64,000 nucleotides of DNA from Rhizobium sp. G21 (lineage in GTDB: Bacteria; Pseudomonadota; Alphaproteobacteria; Rhizobiales; Rhizobiaceae). Location: assembly GCF_014158035.1 (NCBI RefSeq), contig NZ_JACFXW010000001.1:2737501-2801500 (forward strand), in the 5' to 3' direction. Numbering within the stretch: position 1 is the first letter of the stretch; every line of letters begins with the position of its first letter. The notes beneath the pieces are model-generated. The model made no database searches and was not told where the DNA came from. It was given only the letters and a program-made list of their open reading frames with translations. Shown piece by piece: positions 35,700-45,904 of the stretch. The translations under genes were made by a program, and so were the position numbers.

Positions 35700-37982
35700 A
35701 TGGCGGGTGAAGACCAAGGCGACGATCTCGCAGCGCAGACCGGGAACGCATTCCTGGACGCCCGCGCCCAGTCGCGCAGATATCTCTTTCTGTCGTCTTC
35801 GGAGATTTCCGCCCTCTTTCAAGGCGGCTTCATCGATCCCGCCTTTTTTCGCCGCCGTTACAATCTCGCGCTCTCGGATGATGCTGTGCTTGACCATTTC
35901 AAATGGCGTTCGTCCAGCGATGGTCGTTCCTATTCCGCCAAGATGAATGTTCGGGCCTATCTGGACGCCTATCCGGAGGTGGAAGAGAGCGGAATGTCGC
36001 CTATCCTGCATTACCTCCGCGAGGGTCAAGCGAAGGGATTCGGCATCGTCGCCCATCCGGAAGCCGAAAAGCCCGGTCCAATGACTCTGCGTGTCAATAA
36101 AAAAGGCCTGAAGCGCCTGATTTCATCAGGGCACATCAACTCGAACTACTATCGAACCCGGTACGGCGCCGGCATTTCCGACGATGAAGTCGTCTCGCAT
36201 TTTCTCAACCGGTCCGCCTATGACGGCCGCTCATATTCGGCGAAATTCGATTCGATCGGATATCTGCGCTCACACCCGGACGTGATCGCCGCCGAGCATT
36301 CGCCGCTCTGGCACTATGCGTCAAAGGGCCAGGATGAGGAGCGCGGGATTGCCGACGCCTGGCGCGAGTTTTCCTGGATTCCGGACGACATCGAATATGC
36401 CGAGCCTGACGATGCCGCGCAATCGGACGCTTCCCCGCATATCGCCATCCATCTGCACATCTTCTACCGCGATTACCTCAAGCGGTTCTTCGACCTCTTG
36501 AGCAATGTCCGCTTCGAATTCGATCTGTTGATCTCGACGCCGTTCGAGGACATCGAAGAGTCCAGTCGTCTCTTCTATGACCTGCCGAATGTTCGTCTCG
36601 TCGAATGCCGTGTCGGAGAAAATCGTGGTCGGAATTTCGGGCCGATGCTGGTCGATTTTCGAGAAGACTTGCAAGAATACGATTACGTTCTTCACCTGCA
36701 TTCGAAAAAATCGCTCTATGCTGGCGGCGAACAGGCGGGTTGGGCAAGTTATGCGCATACGTTCCTGCTGGGCGATCATCACGTCGTCTATCGTCATCTT
36801 CAACTCATGCAGAACGATCCCTCCATCGGTCTGCTGGCCCTGACGCCGTTCCACAAGCTCCCGCACTGGGCAAATCATACGCTGAAGAACAGCCAATCGG
36901 TTCGAGATCTCTCCGCGCGCCTGGGATTTGAGCCCGAATTCGGCTTTCACAGCTATCCTATGGGAGGTATGTTCTGGATGCGTCCGTCTGCGCTGAAGTC
37001 TTTGCTGGACTATCCCTGGAGTTATTCCGATTTTCCTGCGGAACACGGCCAGACCGATGGTGCGCCGCAGCATGCGTTGGAGCGATGCGTCGGCTCGATC
37101 TGCCGATCGTCGGGTTCGAACCTGCTCTATTACGAGCCGTGGTCGAACCGCTACGGGCTCGATCGTTACGACGAACTGGCGATTTACAAGAAGGAAAACA
37201 AGGCGAACCTCATTCGCCTCGCCTCCCACGCCGATGTCGTTTCGAGCGACGTCTTCGACACGATCGTCTATCGGCGCAGCATGGATGTCGAAGTCGGCAA
37301 GCGCGCGGTCGGTCGACGTCTCGTCGATCTCGGGCTGATCGGCAGCGTCGACGATTTTGTTTCCCTCCGCAACAGCACCGAACTGGAGCTCCGCCTGGAG
37401 CAGAATTTCGTCGGCGACGTCGGACTGGAGCAGATTTATCATCGGCTCGTCGCTGTTCTGGGCGTCGGCAGTCCAGACCCGGCGGAGCTCTCTGAGTCCG
37501 AATTCGAGGCTGATCTGGCCGACCAAAAGCCTCGCCTCTCCATCGTCGACGCCCTCAACACGATCGGCCGGCGCACGAGGCTCATCTTTACCAGCGATTC
37601 CTATTACACCCGGGAACAAATCGGGCGCCTGATCACGAAAGCAGGCATTCATGCGGCGCACGAGGTCTTCGTGTCGTCGGCTTTGCAAGCGCGAAAGGAC
37701 ACCGGTCGCATATGGGGTCATGTCGCGCGCGCGATGAATGTCGAGTCGAACCAGATCCTGCACCTCGGCGACAATCTCGTCTCAGATGTCCAGATCGCGA
37801 CCGACCACGGTGTGGGAACCTATGCCGTCCTGCATCCGCTCGACAAGTTTCGCGCTTGCACCAACCGCCGGATCGACCTCGAGCAGATGAGCGGAGCCTT
37901 GAGGGCGCATTGGCTGAGGATCGCCGAAGCCGTCGGCTGCGATCCATTTTATGACCACGAGGTTCCGATCCATGTTGACTGA
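35700..37982 (+). CDS. Repeat-RgpF-HAD fusion protein for surface glycan
   Basis: This 760-residue protein has three parts. Residues about 30-116 and 130-217 are two copies of an 87-residue repeat (each holding DGRSYSAK and a PxV..SP..HY pattern, often found on glycosyltransferases). Residues about 247-480 match the RgpF rhamnan-synthesis domain (IHLHIFYRDY, NRGRNFGPML, YVLHLHSKKS). Residues about 510-740 form a HAD hydrolase domain with motifs DVFDT, TSDSYY, a Lys in QARKDTGRIW and GDNLVSDVQIA. RgpF-type proteins transfer rhamnose or glucose to polysaccharides; the HAD part suggests a phosphatase. It overlaps the next gene by 11 bases. The start at 35700 is near the T-rich terminator and has weak RBS evidence. 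Confidence 0.82.
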   Translation: MAGEDQGDDLAAQTGNAFLDARAQSRRYLFLSSSEISALFQGGFIDPAFFRRRYNLALSDDAVLDHFKWRSSSDGRSYSAKMNVRAYLDAYPEVEESGMSPILHYLREGQAKGFGIVAHPEAEKPGPMTLRVNKKGLKRLISSGHINSNYYRTRYGAGISDDEVVSHFLNRSAYDGRSYSAKFDSIGYLRSHPDVIAAEHSPLWHYASKGQDEERGIADAWREFSWIPDDIEYAEPDDAAQSDASPHIAIHLHIFYRDYLKRFFDLLSNVRFEFDLLISTPFEDIEESSRLFYDLPNVRLVECRVGENRGRNFGPMLVDFREDLQEYDYVLHLHSKKSLYAGGEQAGWASYAHTFLLGDHHVVYRHLQLMQNDPSIGLLALTPFHKLPHWANHTLKNSQSVRDLSARLGFEPEFGFHSYPMGGMFWMRPSALKSLLDYPWSYSDFPAEHGQTDGAPQHALERCVGSICRSSGSNLLYYEPWSNRYGLDRYDELAIYKKENKANLIRLASHADVVSSDVFDTIVYRRSMDVEVGKRAVGRRLVDLGLIGSVDDFVSLRNSTELELRLEQNFVGDVGLEQIYHRLVAVLGVGSPDPAELSESEFEADLADQKPRLSIVDALNTIGRRTRLIFTSDSYYTREQIGRLITKAGIHAAHEVFVSSALQARKDTGRIWGHVARAMNVESNQILHLGDNLVSDVQIATDHGVGTYAVLHPLDKFRACTNRRIDLEQMSGALRAHWLRIAEAVGCDPFYDHEVPIHVD

Positions 37983-39225
37983 CGACGGCTTGCAAGATCT
38001 CGAAAATTACTTCGTTTTTTCTCTGGCACCTCTCCTCAACGCTTATTTCGCGGCCTTGGCGACCGAGGCGTCTTCCCTCGCGGACGAGACAAGCGATCAA
38101 CCGACCATCTTCTTCATCTCTCGGGAAGGTCAGTTTCTGTCTCGCGCCTTCACTGCTTTCTGCGAGGCGCGCGGCCTGTCCCTGCGGTCACGGCCGTTGA
38201 TCGCGTCTCGGACGCTGTTGATGAAAATGGTCTTTTCGGATGCGATCGGCGAGTTGTCGGCAGGTCTCAGCTATCATGGCTCGGTATCGGGATTTTTCAG
38301 CGATCGACTATCGATCACGTCCGGACAATTGGAGCGGATCGGCGTCTCCCCGGCCATCGCTGCCGGGCAGTTGTCGCTTCCCGCCGATGCCGACTGGTTG
38401 GCGCATATTCTGGCGAACCATGCTCCGGGCCTCGGTGATTTCCTCAAGGGCCGCCGCGAGGCCTATACCGCTTATCTCAAAGAATCGGGCTACTTTGACG
38501 GACCTGGATTGATCGCGGATGTCGGCTATAGCGGCACGATCCAAAAGCTTCTTCACCGGCTCACCGGCCGGAACTGCGCCGGTTTCTACTGTATCGGTTC
38601 CGACGCGCTGACGTCGCCGCAGTCGAATTTCGATGGACGCAGGAAAGCCCTGTTCGAGCGGCAAGGGCGATTCGGCGACGGCAATCCCTTTCTCGACAGC
38701 ACGCTGATCTTCGAAGTGCTGATGTCCGCCGACTATGGCCAGGTCGACGACATCACACCGACCGCCACGGCGCCGGGATACCGCTTCGAATTCGGGGCGA
38801 AGAGCAGATCGCAGCATCTCTTTCCCCTGCTGGCGCTTGGACAAGAGGCCGTTTGTCGTGAACTGGGCGCCTGCGGAGATATCTCGCTCGATGACCTTCT
38901 CTCGGACGACTTCAAGGAGAACGTCCGTGTCCTGTTGCTGACTCTGCTGACCAATCGTCAGTTGGCCCCGGTGATGATCCAGCAAATCGCAGAGGTCGAC
39001 GATCGCATGGGCGGCGAAGGCTTCATCAATCCCTGGACATTGCTGCCGCCGCTCCGGAAAAAAGTAGAAACGGGATCGTTGAGGCTTAATTTTATCGCTT
39101 TTATGAAGACAGAGACGGGATCGGAAGTATGTTCTTGCGAACGAACAAGCTTTTATCGTCGCAAGTCGCCGTCTGCGCAACGCTTTGACGAATATGCTCA
39201 CATAGACGGAACTTTTGTGGTATGA
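37972..39225 (+). CDS. COG5610-like C-terminal partner of the HAD domain
   Basis: The 417-residue protein matches what I know as the part that follows the HAD domain in COG5610 hydrolases, with the hallmark FFISREGQFLSRAF. Here it is a separate frame that starts at the ATG at 37972 and overlaps the HAD gene by 11 bases; GAGG lies nine bases before. It could be a true split or another frame break (one protein of about 1170 residues). Its function is unknown. Given its neighbours, surface-glycan assembly is likely. Confidence 0.7.
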   Translation: MLTDDGLQDLENYFVFSLAPLLNAYFAALATEASSLADETSDQPTIFFISREGQFLSRAFTAFCEARGLSLRSRPLIASRTLLMKMVFSDAIGELSAGLSYHGSVSGFFSDRLSITSGQLERIGVSPAIAAGQLSLPADADWLAHILANHAPGLGDFLKGRREAYTAYLKESGYFDGPGLIADVGYSGTIQKLLHRLTGRNCAGFYCIGSDALTSPQSNFDGRRKALFERQGRFGDGNPFLDSTLIFEVLMSADYGQVDDITPTATAPGYRFEFGAKSRSQHLFPLLALGQEAVCRELGACGDISLDDLLSDDFKENVRVLLLTLLTNRQLAPVMIQQIAEVDDRMGGEGFINPWTLLPPLRKKVETGSLRLNFIAFMKTETGSEVCSCERTSFYRRKSPSAQRFDEYAHIDGTFVV

Positions 39226-39411
39226 ACTTTGCGGTTGCCCGTCGCACATCGTGGTTTGGGGCAGCTTCGCGATCGATGAGAGGCCCTGTTCTAGGGCTGT
39301 TGGGAATTCCGATGGCGCGCCTGCGGGCCGGCATCGGTTGAATGGCAGAAAGAACGTCAGGACTTCGATGATGCGGCCTTCGTCGAACCTGCACAGGGTT
39401 TTGAGGCGTTT

Positions 39412-41165
39412 ATGAAGAGTTTGAATCCGAAGACCGACGCTGCGTCGATGTTTCACTATGTCCGAAGCAATATGTTGCGCGGATTTCTCTATGCGGCCTT
39501 CGTCAGTTTCTTCATCAACTTCACGATGCTGATCGGTCCGCTGTTCATGATGCAGGTGTATGAACGCGTCATCCCGTCACGCAGCTACGAAACGCTTTAT
39601 GGCCTCATCGTCATCGGCGTGTTCGGCGTGATTCTGTTCGGCGTCCTCGACTTCATCCGAAGCTGGACCTACGCCGTCATGGCGGATGTCTTCGCGCGTC
39701 GCCTCAATCTTCCCGCCCTGCAGGCCGGGGTTCTCCGATCCATTCAGGGCGGCGCCGGAGAGGGCGGCGCGGTCATCAAGGACATCGCCGAATTACGCGC
39801 CTTCATACAGGGCGGCGCGATCTCTGCGCCGATCGATGCGTTCTGGTCGATCGTTTTTCTGATCGCGCTCTACTTTCTTCATCCCGTCTATCTTGCGGTC
39901 GCCATCATCTATATTCTGGTGATGCTGTTTCTCAATTTCATCACCGACCGGGTGACGCGTCAGGCTATTCAGGACGCAAGCAAGGCGCAGCAACGACATC
40001 TTCAGGACGTGGCGAATTCACTTCGCCATGCCGAAGTCATCGAAGCGATGGGTATGTTGCCTGCGCTGGTGCGGACCTGGCGTCGATCGCAGGAAGAAAT
40101 GCTCGACATGGGACATGTCTCGAGTGTTCGCAACCGGATCGTCGTCGCCATCACCAAGAGCCTGCAGAAGAGCTTGACCATGATCGTGGTCGCCACCGGC
40201 GCCTTTCTCACGCTCGCCAACGCCGTCGGCCACTCGGTGCTGTTCCCTGCGATGATCATGACGTCGCAGGCCGTCAGCCCGTTCGTCAACATGATCGAAT
40301 CCTGGCGTTCCTGGGTGAACGCCTTCGATTCCTGGGGTCGCATCCGCTTGCTGATCGAAGGTTATGAGAACGAGCGGCAGACCATGCCGGCGCCGGCAGG
40401 CGACGGCGATCTCGATATCGACAACCTCGTCTATATGCCGGATGGGCGGGACACGCCCGTTCTGCGCGGAATCTCTTTTTCGATAGCCCCGGGCGAAGTT
40501 CTGGCATCGTCGGTCCGTCGGGCGCGGGCAAATCCACCTTGGCCCGCTGCTTGACCGGGATCATCAAACCCAGCATGGGCGGCGTCTATCTCGATGGTCA
40601 CTCCACCTATCTCTGGGAGCGCGGCTCCTTCGGTCGAGCGATCGGTTATCTGCCGCAAAACCTTTCTCTTCTCGACGGGACCGTGCGCCAGACGATCGCG
40701 CGGATGCGCGACAGCGACCCAAGAGACGTGATTCGCGCGGCGCAGCTCGCCGGCATTCACGAACTGATCGGTCGGCTCCCGTTCGGCTATGACACGCCCG
40801 TGGCCGAGACAGGCCATCTGATGTCGGGCGGACAGATGCAGCGGCTCGCCTTGGCCCGCGCCCTCTATGGCGACCCAAAACTCATTATTCTCGACGAGCC
40901 GAATTCGAACCTCGATTCCGTCGGCGAGCAGGCTCTGATCCGCGCCATTCAAACCTGCAAGGCCCGGGGCGCAATCGTTGTCATCATTGCGCATCGGCCT
41001 TCGGTCATGGCGGCCACCGACAAGATGGTCGTGATCGAAAACGGCGCGGTGACGCAGTTTGGCCCGCGCACGGAAGTCATCGCCATGATCACGCCGGATG
41101 CGCGCTCGCGGGCGGAATCGCGTCGCCGCGAGATCAGCAATTCGAACATGCCGGGAGAAGCCTGA
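39412..41165 (+). CDS. Type I secretion ABC transporter PrtD-like (frame break)
   Basis: The reconstructed 584-residue protein joins a membrane domain (about 5-6 segments, residues 20-300) and an ATPase domain. Near 40503-40505 one base seems lost just before the Walker A region; restoring it gives GEVLGIVGPSGAGKSTLARC. The ABC signature LMSGGQMQRLALARAL and Walker B LIILDEPNSNLD follow. As written the first part ends at 40554. PrtD/AprD exporters move RTX proteases and related proteins straight out through a TolC-type pore; no tolC lies in the window. The stop and the next start share the A in TGATG. Confidence 0.9.
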
Positions 41166-42559
41166 TGTCGTCAGCCTCCATCACCATCGATAAGACGGAA
41201 TATCGTGTGCTCGGCCATCAACCCGCCTCCAATCTCAGCGATTGGGACGATGTGGTGCTGGAAGAATCCGTCAAGAAATCTTCGCTGCGGGGCCCTATCG
41301 TTTATGGCGGGCTGACGCTGCTGATCGCAATCGGAGGATTTTTTGGCTGGGCCAGCTATGCCGAGATGGCGCAAGCATCCGCCGCCTCCGGCAAGATCAT
41401 CGTCGAGGGCAAGACGAAGACGATCACCCATCTCGAAGGCGGCACGCTGCAGTCCCTCGTGGTGAATGATGGCCAACATGTGCGCCAGGGCGACCTTCTG
41501 GTCAGGCTCGACGTCACGAGAAGCGTCGCCCAACTCGTTCGCCTCAAGCAGGATCTGGTCGTCCAGACCATCAAGCTGCAGCGTCTGTTGAGCGAGAAGG
41601 ACGAAAAGAACGATTTCGTCTTTTCCGCTGCGCTGCCGGCCGGCGTGGAGCGAACGGTCATCGACCAGATGATCAGCGTCGAACAGAAGCTGTTCAAGGA
41701 ACGGCGCGATCAGTTCCTCAATCAGTTGGCCACCGACAGATCGATGGTTCAGCAGCTTCAGAGTCAGCGCGTCGCTCTATTGGCCCGCAAGGAAGCGCTG
41801 GCGAAGCAGCTGGATTTCGTCACCGCTGATTTCAAGGCGCTGGAGAAGCTGCAAAAGAACCAGTTGGCGACCCGCACCAACGCCAATGAGAAACAGTACC
41901 AGATGCTGGATCTCAAGACGCGGCTTTCGGACAACGACTTCGATCTCGCCGACAATGTGCAGCGCGAAATGCAGGCTGAACTCGGCCTCTCGAATCGCCG
42001 CATGGAGTATTTCAAGATCATTTCCGAGCAGATCCAGGAAGCGCAGGCCGAGATCGCTCGTATCCGCCAGGAAATTGTCTCGGCGGAAGACGTCGTCGCA
42101 AAAGCGGAGATCCGTTCGCCCCAAGACGGCATCGTCGCCAATATCAAGGTCAGAACGCCGGGCTCCGCGGTCCCTGGCGGTCAGCCGATCCTCGATGTCG
42201 TTCCTGACGATCAGCTGATGCTGGTCGAAGGGCGGGCGCGAGCCTCCGACATCGATTCGCTGCGGGTCGGGGCCAAGACCGAAATCCGGCTGTCGGCGTT
42301 CGGGGCAGCCGAGACGCATCCTCTGGTGGGACGTATCACGTATATCGCGCCGGACAGTATCGTCGACGAGAAAACCAGCGAGACCGTCTATGTGGTGCAA
42401 GCGGTCATCGACAAGGAATCGATGGCGAAGCAACCTAACCTGTTTCTCTATCCCGGCATGAACGCGGACATGTACATCGTCAACGGGACGAGAACCGCGA
42501 TCGCCTATCTCACCGGTCCACTGATGCGCGGTTTCAACAAGGCTTTCCGTGAGCAATAA
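41165..42559 (+). CDS. Type I secretion membrane-fusion protein (HlyD/PrtE type)
   Basis: The 464-residue protein has a single membrane helix (about residues 47-67), a lipoyl-like half (TKTITHLEGGTLQSLVVNDG), a long periplasmic coiled coil (about 110-310), and a C-terminal beta domain with the HlyD signature near LVGRITYIAPDSI. It would join the ABC transporter to an outer-membrane pore. Its end overlaps the glycosyltransferase start by 11 bases, so the exporter and the sugar enzyme are translationally coupled. Confidence 0.92.
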   Translation: MSSASITIDKTEYRVLGHQPASNLSDWDDVVLEESVKKSSLRGPIVYGGLTLLIAIGGFFGWASYAEMAQASAASGKIIVEGKTKTITHLEGGTLQSLVVNDGQHVRQGDLLVRLDVTRSVAQLVRLKQDLVVQTIKLQRLLSEKDEKNDFVFSAALPAGVERTVIDQMISVEQKLFKERRDQFLNQLATDRSMVQQLQSQRVALLARKEALAKQLDFVTADFKALEKLQKNQLATRTNANEKQYQMLDLKTRLSDNDFDLADNVQREMQAELGLSNRRMEYFKIISEQIQEAQAEIARIRQEIVSAEDVVAKAEIRSPQDGIVANIKVRTPGSAVPGGQPILDVVPDDQLMLVEGRARASDIDSLRVGAKTEIRLSAFGAAETHPLVGRITYIAPDSIVDEKTSETVYVVQAVIDKESMAKQPNLFLYPGMNADMYIVNGTRTAIAYLTGPLMRGFNKAFREQ

Positions 42560-44627
42560 GGCCTCCGCCGACCCCGGGACCAATGCGCCTGCCGAGGTGA
42601 TGCGCATCGGGGAGCGTGTCCTGCTCTTCCCGAGCGCAGGTGCTTTGACACCCGTGCTGGAAACACTGTCCGAACGCCTTCTCGAGCTCAGGGCAGGAGC
42701 TTGCGCGTTCACCGCCGCAGTTCTTCGCTCGCCGCTGCAAGACGATCACGGATCCGCTATCCGCCTCTGTGCCGATTTTCGAAAATTTTCCGCGTTGATC
42801 GGTCTCGCCGACCATGAAACGGCGAGCCTGTTGAGATCCGTTTTCGGATTTGCCGGACCAATGCTGCAGCTCGACCGCGACCCATGCTTCAAGGCGCTCT
42901 TCGAAGGCCTTCTCGCCGGTGAATTGCGGAAAGCCACGCTCGCCCTCGATGTCTTCGGCGAGCAGGATTACGGGATCGTGTCTTTGCCGGGGCGGCTTGA
43001 CGTTGAAGACGGAGCTCTCCTGATTGCCGTCGATGACGGCTTGGAAATTCTGCGGCTCGGCGCGCCGGAACGACGTTTGTCCGCGCCACAGTCCGACAAG
43101 CGCATCGCCGCCATTCAACGACGCCGGTCTTTTGCGGAAGGCCGCTACTTGTTGATCGGGTCGAGGGAACTGTTCGACGCCACGGTCAAGACACAAGTTT
43201 ATCCGGATTTTCCAGCGCAGACGGAGCCTTGGCCGAACGGCGATCTCGATAAACTCGCTTTGCTCCAGGCTGCGGACGAGACTCTTGCCGGCGAGATCGA
43301 TCTTCATCGCGGCCGCACGACCAGGAGCGGCCAGGCGACGGATTGGGGCGCGAGTCTGGCTTTCACGCTGGAGGCGTGCGTGTCGATGCCGCATGGGCTT
43401 CTGATCGCCGGCTGGTGTTTTGATCCGGAAGAGCAGATCGAGGACGTCGTCGCCATCGATTATTCACTCGCGGATCCGGTTCTGTCGGATCAATGGCTCC
43501 TCACATCCGGGTCGGAAAAGATTTTCGGCGCCGAACGTGAGGGTAAACATGTCTCGGTCTTCGTCGGTCGGAAAGACGGCGCGCCCGCCTGTCAGGCCGT
43601 CACATTGCGACTTGGTCTCAAAAATGGCGGCGCCGTGTTCGTCAGCCCGGCATTGTTCGCGCGCGATCTCTCGACCCAGCGCGCGGCGGCGCTAAGCGTT
43701 CTGGCCAAGCAAGGCAGGAATGCGCGCGCCCTGTTCGACCATGTTTATCATCCGGCGCTCGCGCCGTTGCAGCAGACGCTGCTCGAGCGGCAGGAGGTGC
43801 TGGATATCTTGGATTTCGGGCGACGGTCTTCACGAAAAGCATCGCTGCTGATTCCGCTTTATCGCGACCTCTCCTTTATGCGGTCGCAATTGATGGCTTT
43901 CGCCCGAGACGCGGAGCTGGCGCAATCGGCCGAGATCATCTTCGTCGTCGACGATCCCCCGCTCGCCGATAGGGTGGCCGCCCTGATCGAAGGCGCGGCT
44001 TTCGTTTACGATCTCGACCTCAGAGTGGTGACGCTCAAGCAGAACGGCGGCTATGCGCAAGCCAACAATATCGCCGCTTCCATCGCCGAGGGCGAAACGC
44101 TCGTCCTGATGAATTCCGATGTCGTGCCCGATAAAGCGGGCTGGCTGGACCTGCTGCGAGACAAATTGGAGCCTATGCCGGCCTATTCGGCGGTCGGACC
44201 GAAACTTCTGTATGCAGACGGGTCGATCCAGCATGTGGGCATGCGTTTCAAACGATTTTCCGACGGCCTTTGGCGTAATTTTCACGATTGGAAAGGCTTT
44301 GCGCGTTATTTCCCGCCAACGCTGGTCGAGCGGCGCGTCGATGCGCTTACCGGCGCATGCCTGGTGATCCGAAAGAGCGACTTCCTCGCCGTCGGCGGCT
44401 TTTCCACCGATTATATCGGCGGCGACTTCGAAGACAGTGATCTCTGCCTGTCGCTCACCGCGCGAGGCGGTGAGATGGTCTGCGTTCCACGAGCCGAACT
44501 CTTCCATTTCGAACGGCAGTCGATCGGAGCGGAAGGTCCGTCCGAAAGGCCGGAAAGCGTCTACAACCGCCTTTTGCACACGCATCGCTGGAACGATGTC
44601 CTCGAAACGCTGGGAGCCGACGCATGA
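42549..44627 (+). CDS. Glycosyltransferase family 2 with long N-terminal extension
   Basis: The 692-residue protein begins at a GTG (42549) inside the end of the adaptor gene. The first 270 residues have no recognised family in my reading. Residues about 272-370 look like a beta-rich domain (PHGLLIAGWCFDPEEQIEDV). The GT2 domain runs from about 430 to the end: ASLLIPLYRDLSFMRSQL, VVDDPPLAD, then NSDVVPD with the catalytic metal-binding Asp, and GGDFEDSDLCLSLTARGG. It adds a sugar to a growing glycan. The ATGA overlap with the next gene supports a shared transcript. Confidence 0.87.
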   Translation: MSNKASADPGTNAPAEVMRIGERVLLFPSAGALTPVLETLSERLLELRAGACAFTAAVLRSPLQDDHGSAIRLCADFRKFSALIGLADHETASLLRSVFGFAGPMLQLDRDPCFKALFEGLLAGELRKATLALDVFGEQDYGIVSLPGRLDVEDGALLIAVDDGLEILRLGAPERRLSAPQSDKRIAAIQRRRSFAEGRYLLIGSRELFDATVKTQVYPDFPAQTEPWPNGDLDKLALLQAADETLAGEIDLHRGRTTRSGQATDWGASLAFTLEACVSMPHGLLIAGWCFDPEEQIEDVVAIDYSLADPVLSDQWLLTSGSEKIFGAEREGKHVSVFVGRKDGAPACQAVTLRLGLKNGGAVFVSPALFARDLSTQRAAALSVLAKQGRNARALFDHVYHPALAPLQQTLLERQEVLDILDFGRRSSRKASLLIPLYRDLSFMRSQLMAFARDAELAQSAEIIFVVDDPPLADRVAALIEGAAFVYDLDLRVVTLKQNGGYAQANNIAASIAEGETLVLMNSDVVPDKAGWLDLLRDKLEPMPAYSAVGPKLLYADGSIQHVGMRFKRFSDGLWRNFHDWKGFARYFPPTLVERRVDALTGACLVIRKSDFLAVGGFSTDYIGGDFEDSDLCLSLTARGGEMVCVPRAELFHFERQSIGAEGPSERPESVYNRLLHTHRWNDVLETLGADA

Positions 44628-45904
44628 GCGCCCAAACGCTCCGTATCCTCCAGATCGCCCACAATCACCCGCTCTTTCCGGCGGGCGGCACCGAGGCGGT
44701 TGCGATGTCGCTGCATCGGCAGGCGCTCGCCGAGGGGTTGGACAGCTGGTTCCTCGGTGCGCTCGACAAGGATCTCGCCGTCCCGCACCCGGGAACGCAT
44801 ATGATGGCGCTGAGCGACGATCAGCGGGAAGCGGCGTTGTTCACCGACAGTTTCGATTATTTCATGCTCGCACAGCCCGATCACTTCGGCTTCCTGCGTG
44901 AGTTCGGCGATTATCTGGAAGCTCTCCAGCCCGATGTCGTCCATTTTCACCACGTCATCAATTTCGGCCTCGAGGCGCTGTTCGCGGCGCGACGGCGGCT
45001 CCCGACCGCCCGGATCGTCCTGACGCTGCACGATTACTATTTGATCTGCGCCAACAACGGCCAGCTCTTCAAGCATCATGACCAGACCCGATGCGACGGG
45101 CCGAGCCTGATCCAATGTCGCAAATGTCTGCCGTCGATCAGCCCAGAGCGACTGAAGCTTCGGCAAATCGATGTCGCCGCGGCGCTGTCGGTCTGCGACG
45201 CGCTGGTGTCGCCGTCGATGTTTCTCAAGGACAAGATCGAAGGCGTCTTCGATCTCGCCCAGCCGGTGACGTTCATCGAAAACGGCTATCTCGGTTCGGC
45301 GGACGTCCCGGACTCGCCGGAGGCGAAGGGTGGGACGACGGTGTTCGGCTATTTCGGCAATGTCTCGGCGATCAAGGGGCTCGATCATCTGCTCGAGGCG
45401 CTGGCCATGCTCAAGGCCGCCGGCGTGACAGGCTTCCGCCTGCACGTGCATGGATCCCAGCTCTACAAGGATCCTGACTTCCAGGCGCGGCTCGACGCGG
45501 CGTTGGCCGAGATCAAGGGTGACGTCCGGTTCTTCGGCGCCTATCGTCCCGAGGACCTGCCCATGCTGATGGCGGATGTCGATTGCGTGGTCTTCCCGTC
45601 CATCTGGTGGGAAAACGCGCCGCTGGTGGTCTATGAAGCTTTGCACCACGCCAGAGAGATCATCGCCTATCCCCACGGCGGCGCCGCGGAAATTCTCGCC
45701 CGGCATCAGGCCGGCAGGTTGGCCCGCAGGTCCGACGTCGCCTCGCTCGCTGCGGCGCTGCGGGCGTTTCTCGACCGCGGGACCGAAGCCGTTTCGGTCG
45801 CACCGCGCCGCCTCCCCGGACCGGCGGATCTTCTCCACGCGCATCTGGCGCTTTATCGCGACGGCGCTTCCACCGAAAACAGGCTGTCGACCGCCGCCCT
45901 GTGA
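44624..45904 (+). CDS. Glycosyltransferase family 4
   Basis: The 426-residue protein has the GT-B fold: N-terminal domain from HNHPLFPAGGTEAVAMSLHR and C-terminal donor-binding domain with VFGYFGNVSAIKGLDHLLEA and WWENAPLVVYEALHHARE, the family glutamate motif. The CRKCLPSISPERLKLR segment (Cys-rich) is common in this subgroup. It starts within the stop of the preceding gene (ATGA) and is the last in the exporter-glycosyltransferase operon. Sugar specificity is not readable. Confidence 0.88.
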   Translation: MSAQTLRILQIAHNHPLFPAGGTEAVAMSLHRQALAEGLDSWFLGALDKDLAVPHPGTHMMALSDDQREAALFTDSFDYFMLAQPDHFGFLREFGDYLEALQPDVVHFHHVINFGLEALFAARRRLPTARIVLTLHDYYLICANNGQLFKHHDQTRCDGPSLIQCRKCLPSISPERLKLRQIDVAAALSVCDALVSPSMFLKDKIEGVFDLAQPVTFIENGYLGSADVPDSPEAKGGTTVFGYFGNVSAIKGLDHLLEALAMLKAAGVTGFRLHVHGSQLYKDPDFQARLDAALAEIKGDVRFFGAYRPEDLPMLMADVDCVVFPSIWWENAPLVVYEALHHAREIIAYPHGGAAEILARHQAGRLARRSDVASLAAALRAFLDRGTEAVSVAPRRLPGPADLLHAHLALYRDGASTENRLSTAAL

